64,000 nucleotides of DNA from contig BBZN01000014.1 of assembly GCA_001304855.1 (NCBI GenBank), positions 41,295 to 105,294 on the forward strand, given 5' to 3'. Within the stretch, counting starts at the first letter, position 1. Each line of letters opens with the position of its first letter. Below the pieces are notes generated by a model. The model ran no database searches, was not told the origin of the DNA, and was given only the letters and a program-made list of their open reading frames with translations. This stretch comes from Clostridia bacterium UC5.1-1D2. Lineage in GTDB: Bacteria > Bacillota > Clostridia > Lachnospirales > Lachnospiraceae. Below are positions 42,556-52,602 of this stretch, one piece after another. Made by a program: the position numbers and the translations under genes.

Positions 42556-44053
42556 ATGGAAGAAGTCATATTGGAAATGCAGCATATAAGCAAGCAGTTT
42601 CCCGGCGTCCTGGCATTGGACGATTGCCGTTTTTCACTGAAAAAAGGCGAAGTTCACGGACTCATAGGCGAGAATGGAGCCGGAAAATCCACCCTGATGA
42701 AAATTCTGTGCGGCGTCTATCAGAAGGATAACGGAAGGGTTCTCCTCCGTGGAAAAGAGGTAAGCTTCGGGAACACAAAGCAGGCCATGGAACAGGCATA
42801 TGCATGATTCATCAGGAATTGAATCTAATGCCCCATTTGCTGGTATACCAAAACATTTTTATCGGCAGGGAGACTAACGGGCGGGGTGGATTTATTGCAA
42901 GGGACAGGGAACGGATACAGGAGACAAGAGAACTGCTTAAGCGTTTGAAGCTGGATCTGAATCCTTTAGCCCAGGTGGCAGGGCTGACTGTGGCCCAGCA
43001 GCAGATGGTAGAGATTGTAAAGGCTATCTCCTACAAATCCAGAATCCTTATAATGGATGAGCCTACGGCAGCGCTTACGGAAAAAGAGATTGATGCATTG
43101 TTCCAGATTATCCAGGATCTGAAAAGCCAGGGCATATCCGTTATTTACATATCCCACCGTATGAATGAACTGAAACAAATATGCGACCGAATCACCATTA
43201 TGAGGGACGGAAAATACATAGACTGCGCTAATATGAAGGATATATCCGTAGATGAGATTATCAGCAAGATGGTAGGCAGAACCATCAGCGGAAATATACA
43301 GAATATGGAGGCGCCAAAACACACGCCTGTGCTTCTGAAAGTGGAGAATCTCACAGGCGCCCGGTTCAGGATGTATCATTTGAACTGAGAAAGGGCGAGA
43401 TTCTGGGGGTTGCAGGTTTGATGGGAGCAGGAAGAACAGAGGTGGCCAGAGCCGTCTTTGGGGCCGATCCCATAAAATCAGGGAAGATATTTCTGGAGGG
43501 AAAAGAAATAAAGATTAGGAGCACAGTAGACGCCGTAAAACATGGAATCGGTTATTTGGCGGAGGACAGAAAAAAATTCGGACTGATCCTTCAGGAGAGT
43601 GTGACGGATAATACGGTACTGCCTAATTACCATAAACTCACCGGGGCGCTGGGGATAGTCAACAGAAGGCAGTGCCGCAAGGAGACGGAACGATACGTGG
43701 ATATGCTGGAGATTAAAACCCCCGGAGTCAGCCAGATAGTAAAAAATCTGTCGGGAGGGAACCAGCAAAAGGTGGTCATAGCCAAATGGCTGCTGCGGGA
43801 CTGTCAGATTCTTATATTCGACGAACCCACCCGCGGGATTGACGTTGGCGCCAAATCAGAAATTTACCGCCTGCTGAAGGAATTGTCAGATCAGGGTAAG
43901 TCGATTCTGGTGATTTCATCAGAACTGGAGGAAGTTCTCCGGATCAGCGACAGAATAGTTACCATGTGCGAGGGAAGGGTAACCGGTGTGGTAAATACCA
44001 ACGAGGCGTCCCAGGAAATTCTGATGAACTATGCAACAGCCCATCTGGGGTGA
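42556..44053 (+). CDS. Sugar ABC transporter ATPase, RbsA/MglA type (two frame breaks)
   Basis: A double-domain ABC ATPase of about 500 residues. Domain 1 has Walker A IGENGAGKSTLMKILCG, LTVAQQQMVEIVKAI and Walker B ILIMDEPTAALTEKE. Domain 2 has the degenerate Walker A VAGLMGAGRTEVARAVFG usual for the family, then LSGGNQQKVVIAKWLL and LIFDEPTRGIDVGAKSEI. The frame changes near 42806 (GCATGATTC for GCAATGATTC) and near 43368 (TTCAGGATG for TTCCAGGATG). ATG 42556 follows AAAGGAGCGG. The sugar is not identified; ribose-, galactose- and inositol-type systems share this layout. Confidence 0.9.
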
Positions 44054-44071
44054 CAGAAAGGCAGGTAAGAG

Positions 44072-45025
44072 ATGGAAAAACAAGGAGCACTAAAAAAGAT
44101 TGATTTGCAGCAGTTGATGGCGCCCGCCGGACTGGTTATTATATTTATCGCTTTTTCTTTTTTGTCTGAAAACTTTTTAACAGTTTCCAATATAATGAGC
44201 ATTCTCATGTCCACAACTGTAAGCGGTGTGCTGGCTATGGGCATGACATACTGCATTATCGGAGGAGGAATGGATTTGTCGGTGGGAACCAACATGACCC
44301 TTTCCATGATTATTATGGCACTGTGTATGACCTCAATGGGTCTGCCCATTATGGTATCTGTGCTTATGGGCATTCTGGCAGGCACGTTTATAGGAGCGGT
44401 CAACGGATTCCTGATTGCCAGGATGAAGATTCCGCCGTTCATCCAGACACTTGGCATGATGTATGTTTGCAAGGGTCTGGCCCTGGTGATTTCCGGTACA
44501 CGGCCTGTGTATCTGGACAATACCTGGTTCCTGAAAGTGACAACAGGCACTCTCATAGGCAGTATTCCAAACGGAGCTATCGTTCTTCTGATTGTGAGCC
44601 TGATTGCCTACTTTCTTCTGGGAAAAACCATATTCGGACGATATACCTATGCCATAGGAAGTAATGAGGAAGCCACCAGATTGTCGGGAATCAATGTAAT
44701 CCGCTGGAAAATCGCTGCTTATGCATTGAGCGGCGCCATGGCCGGGATTGCAGCGATGCTCACCTGCTCAAGACTATCTTCGGCTCAGCCGTCCCTTGGG
44801 GAGGGGTATGAGATGGAAGCCATTGCAGCCTGCATTATTGGAGGGGCATCCCCTAAAGGAGGCGAGGGCAGCGTACAGGGAACCGTTATCGGAGCCTTTC
44901 TTATGACAGTGCTGCTCAACGGCCTGCGGATCATGTCCGTTCCTGCGGAATGGCAGACCGTTGTGGAAGGGGCCGTTATCATACTGGCCGTATTTTTGGA
45001 TATCAAGCGCAAAGGAACAAAATAG
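44072..45025 (+). CDS. Sugar ABC transporter permease, RbsC type
   Basis: A 317-residue membrane protein with eight to ten hydrophobic helices and family motifs GGGMDLSVGTNMTLSMII, IARMKIPPFIQTLGMMYVCK, GSNEEATRLSGINVIRWKI and GGASPKGGEGSVQGTVIGA. Intact, 18 bases after the ATPase gene. Confidence 0.93.
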   Translation: MEKQGALKKIDLQQLMAPAGLVIIFIAFSFLSENFLTVSNIMSILMSTTVSGVLAMGMTYCIIGGGMDLSVGTNMTLSMIIMALCMTSMGLPIMVSVLMGILAGTFIGAVNGFLIARMKIPPFIQTLGMMYVCKGLALVISGTRPVYLDNTWFLKVTTGTLIGSIPNGAIVLLIVSLIAYFLLGKTIFGRYTYAIGSNEEATRLSGINVIRWKIAAYALSGAMAGIAAMLTCSRLSSAQPSLGEGYEMEAIAACIIGGASPKGGEGSVQGTVIGAFLMTVLLNGLRIMSVPAEWQTVVEGAVIILAVFLDIKRKGTK

Positions 45026-45191
45026 CCCGGTTTCGGTTTCCCTCAGACTTCAAAATAGAAACAGGGAGCGGTTAGACAGGCATTACGGATAAAACGTGAT
45101 AAAGCAATACAGAGGAGACGGGTATTCTGCCGGACAGGGAGGCAGGTATCAGATAAATGCAAAAGGCATGACAAAAAGAAGGGAGAAAGAA

Positions 45192-46240
45192 ATGCGAAGA
45201 AAAAATTTGTGGAAAAAGGTGATTGCAGCAGTGATTGCGGCGGCCATGGCGGGCAGTCTGGGGGCCTGCGGAGAAAAAAAGGAAACTCAGAGCAGCGGAG
45301 CCGTTACGGAGGCGTCCGGGGAAAGCGGATCGGCGGCGTCCTCTGAAGGCGGAGAAGAAAGCGGGAGTTACAGTATCGCAGTAGTCAGCAGCGGAATTTA
45401 CCATCAGTTCGGAATGGCGGTGAAAGACGGTATGGTGGCGGCTGCCGGGGAGGAAAACGTTACAATGACCTTTGACGGCCCGGAGACGGATGCTGAGGTG
45501 GATAAGCAGGTGGATATGCTGAAAGTTGCCATTGACAAGAAGCCCGATGCCATTGTGCTCAATGCCATTGATATAGCAGCCTGTAACTCAGAGGTTGAGC
45601 GGGCCACTCAGATGGGAATTCCGGTTATTACCTGCGTCAACGGCGTATCCTCAGAGGCCCTGTGGCATTTATCCGCGCAGGAGATGAGGAAGAGGCAGGA
45701 GCTATGGCTGCAGATAAAATGGCGAAAGCCCTTGGAGAGGCCGGAGGACAGGTGGGGCTTGTGTGTGCAGATCAGAATTCCAACTGGTCTGTTGGGAGAA
45801 GAGATGGGTTTATCAACCGCTGCAAGGAGCAGTATCCCAACATAGAAATTGTGGATGTCCAGTACAGCGGAGGGGACCATCTGAAGGCAACGGACGGAAC
45901 AAAAGCCATTATTCAGGCATATCCGGATTTAAAGGGCTTGTTTGGAAACGGGGAAGGCAATATGGTAGGTATCGTCAACGCAATCAAAGAGTTGAGTGCA
46001 GACGGCAAGTACATAATCGTAGGCTTTGACTCAGGCAAGATTCAACTGGATGCAATCAAGAGCGGCATGATTATCGGCGCAGTGACCCAGGACCCCTACG
46101 GCATGGGATACAACGGCATTAAAACAGCAGTCGCCTATTTAAAGGGAGAGGATGTGGATGCAGTTGTGGACACAGGGTTTTACTGGTATGATTCCACCAA
46201 TATGGAGGATGAAAATATCCAGAGAATGATTTATGAATAA
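45192..46240 (+). CDS. Sugar-binding lipoprotein, RbsB type (frame break)
   Basis: Substrate-binding protein of the RbsB/periplasmic-binding class. The signal (KVIAAVIAAAMAGSLGACGE) has the lipobox SLGAC, followed by a Ser/Gly/Glu-rich linker. The mature fold shows YSIAVVSSGIYHQFGMAVKD, DAIVLNAIDIAACNSEVERA and GVITQDP-like AVTQDPYGMGYNGIKTAV. One C is missing near 45660; the repaired text reads SSEAPVAFIRAGDEEEAG. ATG 45192 follows AAGAAGGGAG. Confidence 0.9.
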
Positions 46241-46295
46241 AGAAGCTGTAACTTTATATAACTTTAAATTATATGATAGGAAAAGAGGTAATAAT

Positions 46296-47075
46296 ATGAG
46301 AATTGATTCCCACAGCCATATATTTTCATTGAACGGGGTGGAATACCACCGGGGTATGCCGCTTTTGGACTACCAGAAGGATATCGGAGTGGAAATGTGC
46401 GGCGTTATTGCAGGAGACGATGAAGAGCAGGAGCTTTTGGTAGAGACAGTGCGCAGGTATCCTCAGAAGTTTTATGGAATCGGATATGTGGATCACAAGA
46501 ATCTCTACCCGTCCTTAAAGAAGATTGAAGGATACATAAAAGAAGGCGTGATCCGGGGAATCAAAATGCACCCCTATGTACAGCTGTTCCAGTTGGATGA
46601 TCCAAAGATTAACCCAATATATGAACTGGCCCTGTCATATGACATACCCGTTATTTTTCATGTAGGCTGGCTGAACTTCAACACCATCGACCCTACCCGG
46701 GATATGATCGCAGATTACAGATATTCCTGCATGGGATTTCCGGTACAGTTCGGCAATGTGATGGAGCGCTATCCTAAATTGAAGCTGATAGCAGCCCACA
46801 TGGGAGGAAACTATTACTTTGAAATGCTGGCAATGGCAGAGCGCTTTGAGAATGTCTATCTGGATACGGCGTGGCTGGAACACTGGGGCAGCCACCGCCT
46901 TCCTCCGGTCACCGTCCAGGAGTGGATCGAGCATGCGGTGAAGTTCATCGGCTCCAAGAAGGTTTTATACGGAGGGGAGGGAACAGTGCCTGAGGACGTG
47001 CTTAAATGCAGACTTACAAAAGAACAGTTTGACGACATTTTAGGAGACAACGCAAAAAGAATCTATAAGCTGTAG
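46296..47075 (+). CDS. Amidohydrolase-2-type TIM-barrel protein with altered final Asp
   Basis: A 259-residue metal-dependent hydrolase-like protein. It has the N-terminal HxH (RIDSHSHIF), a Lys strand GIKMHPYVQLF, VIFHVGWLN and LIAAHMGGNYYF. The usual last-strand Gly-Ser/Thr-Asp motif is replaced by VLYGGEGTVPED, so the catalytic Asp position appears to be Glu (unless the later EDV supplies it). The gene starts at an ATG after AAAAGAGG, 55 bases after the binding lipoprotein. It may process the imported compound, as decarboxylase, lactonase or deacylase; the substrate is not known. Confidence 0.78.
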   Translation: MRIDSHSHIFSLNGVEYHRGMPLLDYQKDIGVEMCGVIAGDDEEQELLVETVRRYPQKFYGIGYVDHKNLYPSLKKIEGYIKEGVIRGIKMHPYVQLFQLDDPKINPIYELALSYDIPVIFHVGWLNFNTIDPTRDMIADYRYSCMGFPVQFGNVMERYPKLKLIAAHMGGNYYFEMLAMAERFENVYLDTAWLEHWGSHRLPPVTVQEWIEHAVKFIGSKKVLYGGEGTVPEDVLKCRLTKEQFDDILGDNAKRIYKL

Positions 47076-47108
47076 CAAATATTCAGCAGATGGAAGTGGA
47101 GATAAACG

Positions 47109-47746
47109 GTGAAGACGATAGTATGTTTCGGAGATACAAATACATGGGGCGTAGACCCTAAAACAGATACCAGGCTTCCCTTTGAAAGACGCTGGACCGG
47201 TATCCTTACAAAGGAGCTGGCCTCAGAGTACCGGGTTTTGGAGGAAGGTCAGGCCGGAAGAACAATCATATGCAACGATCCGGTGGAGAAGTATAAGAAT
47301 GGTATGGAATATCTGATGCCATGTCTCCAAAGCCATATGCCGGTGGATTTGCTGGTGGTTATGCTGGGAACGGTTCAGCTTAAGAGCCGTTTCCACCAGA
47401 CGGCAGAGGATATTGCCATGGGGCTGGAATATGTATTAAGGCAGGTTCAGGCCAGCGGAACCGGCCCCCGGGGCAAATCTCCCCAAATTCTTCTTATGTC
47501 GCCCATTGCAGTGGGAGACGTGGAAAACACCTGGCTGTCCTCTGTTTTTGATATGCCCGATACCAGGAAACGCCAGCAAAAATTCAGGAAGCTTTACCAG
47601 GACATTGCCGGCAGGCTGGATATCAGCTTTATGGCTGCTGAAGACTATGCCCGTACCAGCGAGGACGGCATACACATAGCAGAGGAATCCCACCGGCCTT
47701 TCGCAATGGCTGTGGCTGAGAAGCGCGCGCCATTCTGGCAGACTGA
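47109..47746 (+). CDS. SGNH/GDSL-hydrolase-like protein with substituted active site (frame break)
   Basis: About 213 residues after repair. Overall layout is the SGNH fold of arylesterase-like enzymes: block I KTIVCFGDTNTWG, block II EGQAGRT, block III VVMLGTVQLKSRF and block V SEDGIHIAEESHR. In active family members block I has GDSN (nucleophilic Ser) and block III GTND; here Ser is Thr and Asn-Asp are Val-Gln, while the Asp/His pair DGIH is kept. The start is GTG 47109. One A is missing near 47721; the repaired end is AVAEKARAILAD, with the stop at 47744-47746. It may be a binding protein or use unusual chemistry. Confidence 0.75.
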
Positions 47747-47895
47747 GAGGTGTTCTGTGAGATTCCTTCCTGCAAAGGATTACGATGATAAGGATCGGCA
47801 TTTTGCAGTTTCATCCCAACGGCAGGTTCTCACAGACAGGGAAATATATGGAATTATGGAGGCAGCAAACAAGAGAGAACGGAGGAGGGACGGAT

Positions 47896-48854
47896 GTGAA
47901 ACGTTTTGATGTTACAGCTTTAGGGGAACTACTCATAGACTTTACAGAACAAGGCCGGAGCAGCCAGGGAAACGCCCTCCTGGAAGTGAATCCAGGAGGC
48001 GCTCCCTGTAATGTGCTGGCGATGCTCCAGAAACTGGGAAAAAAGACCGCCTTTATAGGAAAGGTAGGGGACGACCGGTTTGGAAAGCTGCTGAAGCAGA
48101 AGATAGAATCGGCAGGAATCGATACAGGGAATCTGATTCTGGACAGGGATTACAATACAACCCTTACCTTTGTTGAGACGCTGGAGAATGGGGACAGGGA
48201 TTTTTCTTTCTACCGGAATCCGGGGGCAGACAGGATGCTTAAAAAGGAGGAGGTGAGGGCAGATGTAATCATAGACAGCAATATATTTCATTTTGGAACC
48301 CTGTCCATGACCCATGAGGCGTGCGGGAGGCCACCAGATATGCGGTAAATATAGCTGAGAAGGCGGGAATTCTCCGCTCTTTCGACCCGAATCTCCGGCC
48401 TCCCCTTTGGAACAGCCTGGAGGAGGCGAAGAGACAGATATGCTGGGGGCTTGCCCACTGCGATATTTTAAAAATTTCCCAGGAGGAACTGGAATTTGTA
48501 ACCGGCAAGACAGATATGGACGAAGGGGCCGTTCTCCTCAGAGCTTCCTATCCAATAAGCCTTCTGTGCGTAACTGCAGGTCCTGGCGGAAGCCGTGTCT
48601 ACTATAAAAATCTGACTGCAGAGCAGAAGGCGTATTTACTCCCGGACACCATTGAGACAACCGGAGCAGGAGACACCTTTGCGGGCAGCGTGCTGAATTT
48701 TGTGCTGGATCATGGGCTGGATCATTTGGGAGCAGATGATCTTAAGGAAATGCTGTCCTTTGCCAATGCCGCCGCAGCCCTGGTTACAACCAGAAAAGGA
48801 GCTCTTGCAGTTATGCCCTGTGCAGAAGAGGTCCTGAAACTGAAAAACAGTTAA
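47896..48854 (+). CDS. PfkB-family sugar kinase, fructokinase-like (frame break)
   Basis: Carbohydrate kinase closest in style to bacterial fructokinase: ALGELLIDFTEQG, NPGGAPCNVLAMLQKLGKK, AFIGKVGDDRFGKLL, FDPNLRPPLWNS and the catalytic TIETTGAGDTFAGSVL. The start is GTG 47896 after AGGAGGGACGG. One G is missing near 48321 (GAGGCGTGCGG for GAGGCGGTGCGG). It ends the sugar island and would phosphorylate the imported or processed sugar. The operator-like GAAACGTTTT (47898-47907) spans its first codons. Confidence 0.87.
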
Positions 48855-48859
48855 AGCTT

Positions 48860-49981
48860 CTATTTTTTCTTTTCCGCAATTTCCCGAAGTTCCCTCAGAG
48901 CCTCTGCAAAACGCGAGGATGAGGCGCTGGGATTTCCTTTAAGAAGACTCTTGCGGTAATATCCCATAGGATTTGAGAGGGACCGGCGCTTCTCTGAGAG
49001 GGCAGCCAGCCTCTGGGTGAGGACAGCCAGCCTGTCTCTGCGTTCCCTGGCAGCCTGGCTGTGATCAGCAGGTTCATGGCCATCCTCATGAGGGGCGGAG
49101 CGCTGGCTCAAAGTGGAAGTGACTCTGGAAGCTGCATCCTCTGTAAACTCGGAAAGCCGCTCTGCAGTTCTGGCCACCTTGTCGGCCGTACCTTCCACCA
49201 GGGTGCCGACTCTCTGTGCCGTACCCTCTACCAAAACACCCACCTTTTCCACCGTAGTTTCTACCATGGTGGACAAACGCTCTGCTGTGTCCTCCTTCAG
49301 CGCTGCGGCGTGGCTGACTGCATCTGACTTCATCATATCCAGACGCTGGGCGGCGTCCTCCCTGGCCTCCAGGATCCGCTGGCTGGTTTCCGCCTTGAGC
49401 AAAGCCATCTGCACCTGAATCTCGTCCAGTTCCGCCCTCATATTGGTCATGGCGTCCAGGACCTTCGCCAGATCCAGGGCCGCTTTAACAGACTGGGCCG
49501 CATCTGCTGCAAAGAGAATGGATGTCACCGACACCACTATGATATTAATAATTACAGGAAGCCCCAGCACATACCGCTCGATGGGGCGGTGGATTACCTC
49601 TGTCAGCAGAATCGTCAGAAACCCCCAGGCGATGGAGGAGGAAAGGCAGATATATCCCTTCAGGTTGAACTTCTGGCTGCTGTAATCCCAGTATTTCATT
49701 TTGAAAAGCCGTTCCATCCCCCAGCCTGTTACATACTCAAGGAGAGTAGCTGCGGCAACTCCTGAGATATAAACCATAAAAAGATTATCCTTGACGGGAA
49801 GCGATACCCAAAGCATCATTACCGCACCAGTGCCGTAGAGGGGCAGCATAGGCAGCCTTAAAAATCCCCGGTTTACGAAGCGTCTTGTTTTAAGAGACAC
49901 ATAGGAGGATTCAAATATCCATCCGAAGAAGCAGTAAAGAAAGAAAAACATCAGCCATTGATACCAGGTATATTCATACAT
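48860..49981 (-). CDS. CmpB-like membrane protein with 11-residue-repeat coiled coil
   Basis: A 373-residue intact protein. Residues 1-160 hold about five membrane helices resembling the putative ABC-transporter type IV/CmpB family (FFLYCFFGWIFESSYVSL, LPLYGTGAVMMLWVS, EYVTGWGMERLFKMKYWDYS). Residues 165-300 are a long Ala/Glu/Lys/Arg helix. About residues 227-291 fall into six 11-residue units with TA or TV at fixed places (VLVEGTAQRVG, TLVEGTADKVA), suggesting a right-handed coiled coil. A basic tail follows. Function unknown; it may scaffold something at the membrane. Confidence 0.8.
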   Translation of the reverse strand: MYEYTWYQWLMFFFLYCFFGWIFESSYVSLKTRRFVNRGFLRLPMLPLYGTGAVMMLWVSLPVKDNLFMVYISGVAAATLLEYVTGWGMERLFKMKYWDYSSQKFNLKGYICLSSSIAWGFLTILLTEVIHRPIERYVLGLPVIINIIVVSVTSILFAADAAQSVKAALDLAKVLDAMTNMRAELDEIQVQMALLKAETSQRILEAREDAAQRLDMMKSDAVSHAAALKEDTAERLSTMVETTVEKVGVLVEGTAQRVGTLVEGTADKVARTAERLSEFTEDAASRVTSTLSQRSAPHEDGHEPADHSQAARERRDRLAVLTQRLAALSEKRRSLSNPMGYYRKSLLKGNPSASSSRFAEALRELREIAEKKK

Positions 49982-50290
49982 ATATAATCATCCTTTTCCC
50001 GTAATCATTTATTTGCAGGAACCGGCGGCATGCCGTCTGACCGGTTATGGAAATCTTCCCCGGCCAAATGGCATTTGTCTGCATGCCGTCCGAGAGGCAC
50101 CCCGGCAATTTGCTCCAAGAGTCCGCCGGGCTGCCGTGACCGTCCGCCCATCCTGCCTGCAGCTTCACCAAAATCCGGTATTCAGCGCGGCAATAGAGGA
50201 CATGTCCGCCGGTTTCTATATGCTACCATATATAATACCGGGTTTTGTCCGAAAAAGCAATCCGCCTGTATAGCCGCCGTAAGCTGCGCT
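49982..50290 (-). promoter_or_regulatory. Leader and promoter of the CmpB-like gene
   Basis: On the minus strand, TTGCTT (50260-50255), 17-base spacer, TATTAT (50237-50232) form a promoter. About 240 bases of leader with several short G/C dyads and two copies of GACGGCATGC precede the start codon. No gene is seen in this stretch. Confidence 0.55.
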
Positions 50291-51261
50291 TTACCAGGTG
50301 ACAATTTTATCGATGAGCTCCCTCTGCTCGTCGGAGGAGCGGGTCAGATAAATCCGTGTAGTCTCAATGCTCTCGTGCCCCATCAGATCTGCCAGAAGAG
50401 AGATGTCATTGAATTTCATAAGAAAATTCTTTGCAAATCTGTGGCGGAAGGAGTGGGGATATACTGTGTCCGGCGTGATTTTATACTGCCGCGCCAGGAC
50501 CTTCAGCTGACTGCTGATTCCCCGGGGCGTAATCGGCTTTCCCTGCCGGTTGATAAAGATAAACCCTGTTTCCCTTCCCTGCATTGCCAGCCAGGAGAGC
50601 ATTTCCCCCGCAAAGCTTTTCAGGAAAATAGATACGCCTTACCTTTCCTCCTTTGGAATACAAATCCATACATCCAACCTGAACATGCTCCGCTTTTATC
50701 TGTGTAAGTTCGCTGACCCGGGCTCCCGTGGCTCCCAGAAACCGTACCACAAAATACCAGAACATATTGTTGTCCCGCTTCAGGCAGCGCTTCAGACGCT
50801 CGTAATCCCGCTTGGATATGACGTTGTTGAGAAACGGCTTCTGCTGGTGTCTTACGGAGGCAGTTTGTAGGCGGTGAGGCGGGGCCCGTAAACCTCCGAT
50901 CCCGAATTGCCTTCCGCCCAGGCCTGAAGAGCGGCTACATACTGGTTAATTCCGTATATCCGCGTATTAACCGTACTGGGTTTATAATGGTTTAAAAGCC
51001 AGGCTTTGTAATCCTGGAGATTTTCTACAGTGATTTCGGCGTACAGGGAATGATACAGCCGCACAGAAGTCAGATAAGAATTGACGGTATTTTCCGCAGA
51101 TCCGCGCTTTTGCAGAAAATCATGGAAATATTCTAAGTTTGCCTGTATGGAGCCGGGATTATACGCGCAATCGGGGCCTCCTCCCATTCTTCCGGCGAGA
51201 CGGAGCCGCCGCAGCTGGACTGTCCCTTTTCGGAGACAAGAATATAGGGCCTGTTTTTCAT
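50291..51261 (-). CDS. Tyrosine recombinase 2 (three frame breaks)
   Basis: Phage-integrase-family site-specific recombinase. After a 40-residue leader (MKNRPYILVSEKGQSSCGG) come a core-binding SAM-like domain (NLEYFHDFLQKRGSAENTVN, then YKAWLLNHYKPSTVNTRI) and the catalytic domain: Arg in GATGARVSELTQI, Lys in LYSKGGKVRRIYF, HSFRHRFAKNFL, and GHESIETTRIYL with the nucleophilic Tyr. All six catalytic residues are present. Frame changes near 51140, 50852 and 50625 are one-base losses. ATG 51261 is preferred because GGAGGGG lies at good distance. Transcribed 14 bases after recombinase 1, which is similar but not identical. Confidence 0.9.
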
Positions 51262-51275
51262 GTGCATCCCCTCCA

Positions 51276-52112
51276 TCACCAATCCACAACCTTGTTGACA
51301 ATCCGGTACTGTTCGCTGCTGGAACGCCTCAAATAAATGCGGGTAGTCTCAATGCTCTCATGGCCCAGAAGGTCGGAAAGCAGGGAGATGTCGCCGCATT
51401 TTTCAATAAAATTCTTTGCAAACCGATGGCGGAAGCTGTGGGGATACATGACCTCAGGATCCAGATTATACCTGGCAGCCAGAACCTTAAACTGGGCCCG
51501 TATGCCTGAGGGGGAGATGGGGGAGCCGAAGCGGTTGAGAAACAGGGGACCGGTACTGCGGCGGGCAGCTTTCAGCCATTTCTGCAGTTCGGTGATTAGA
51601 AGACGGGGAATGTAGACGCGCCGCATCTTGTTTCCCTTGGAATAAATATCCTTATGTCCCCGAAAGGCGTCCTCCACCTCAAAGGTAACAAGCTCACTGA
51701 CCCGGACCCCTGTGGCAGTGATCAGCCTCACCATAAAATAGTAGTTATAGTCCTCGTTTTCAACCAGACGCCGTTTTAAATATTCGTAGTCTGCCTGACT
51801 GATGATTTTGTCCAGATACGTTTTCTGCTGGATTTTAATCATAGTCACAGGGGGAATGGCGGTATGACGGTATTCCATATAACAATTTAAAGCCCGGATC
51901 CGCAGATTCACGGTTTTAGGCTTGTAATGCTCCAGAAGATAAACTTTATAGAGCTGAAGGTTTCTGGGGGTAAGCTGGGGATAAAGCTTATAGAATTGCT
52001 CCACTGCATACCTGTACACACAGATGGTATTGGGAGATTTGTTGTGGGTAGTCAAATGTTTCTGAAATTGGTCCAGGCCGTGGCCTGTTGATAACCTTGC
52101 TGTAGCTGTCAT
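51276..52112 (-). CDS. Tyrosine recombinase 1
   Basis: Intact 278-residue tyrosine recombinase. The core-binding domain is KHLTTHNKSPNTICVYRYAV and LLEHYKPKTVNLRIRALNCY. The catalytic residues are in ATGVRVSELVTF (Arg), IYSKGNKMRRVYIP (Lys), YPHSFRHRFAKNF (His, Arg) and LGHESIETTRIYLRR (His, Tyr). It ends SSSEQYRIVNKVVDW, closely echoed by the end of recombinase 2. AGAGGAGG precedes the ATG. Both lack other phage genes around them, so a locus-specific DNA switch or resolution role is more likely than a prophage integrase. Confidence 0.93.
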   Translation of the reverse strand: MTATARLSTGHGLDQFQKHLTTHNKSPNTICVYRYAVEQFYKLYPQLTPRNLQLYKVYLLEHYKPKTVNLRIRALNCYMEYRHTAIPPVTMIKIQQKTYLDKIISQADYEYLKRRLVENEDYNYYFMVRLITATGVRVSELVTFEVEDAFRGHKDIYSKGNKMRRVYIPRLLITELQKWLKAARRSTGPLFLNRFGSPISPSGIRAQFKVLAARYNLDPEVMYPHSFRHRFAKNFIEKCGDISLLSDLLGHESIETTRIYLRRSSSEQYRIVNKVVDW

Positions 52113-52247
52113 AACTAGATACCTCCTCTTTAGTGGATAAAATTTCCAATATTTATAGTAAAGGATATCTTCAAAAAATGAAAGAGGAGGGGGAGTGCAT
52201 ATAAAAAGTTAACAGGCTATAGGATACCACCATCCCCCAAAACAGGC

Positions 52248-52298
52248 AAAAAAGAACATCTTTCTGCACATTGCCGTGTACAGCAGGTGTTCTTTTTT
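52248..52298. terminator. Bidirectional terminator upstream of the recombinases
   Basis: AAAAAAGAACATC (52248-52260) pairs with GGTGTTCTTTTTT (52286-52298), with one G-T pair, and runs of A and T serve both directions. It borders a 17-base perfect palindrome ACAGGCGCTGCGCCTGT at 52299-52315. Confidence 0.75.
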
Positions 52299-52352
52299 AC
52301 AGGCGCTGCGCCTGTTTGAGTATGGTAGGTATATTAAAAAAGAAAATGTTAT

Positions 52353-52460
52353 TAGGGGGGCCGGGCGAATCTCTCCGCCCGGTATGAGTATGAAAAAGCT
52401 TTGTAACTAATGCTCCTTTATTATGCTGGAAAAATGTGATAAAAGTATGGACATTTAGTA
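52353..52460. repeat. Structured repeat element, copy A
   Basis: TAGGGGGG, hairpin CCGGGCG/CGCCCGG with an eight-base loop, then GGTATGAGTATGAAAAAGCT and TTGT, then a looser tail with TTATTAT, GGAAAAATGTG and TATG. The same layout occurs exactly 250 bases downstream with a different but still self-complementary stem. Identity not recognised. Confidence 0.75.
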
Positions 52461-52602
52461 AAAAAATAAATAAAGATTCTTGAGAAATATTTAAGCTTTT
52501 CTCATGAAAAAGGTTATACTGTAATGGAGAGCAGAGCTGGCAGTTTATGACCGGGAGACAAAGAGAAACCCGCCGGGCATTACGCACAGCGGGTAAATGT
52601 TT

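Noticed and set aside
50291..52112. Prophage or integrative element
   Set aside because: No capsid, portal, repressor, transfer or replication genes and no tRNA attachment site are nearby; only two recombinases are present.
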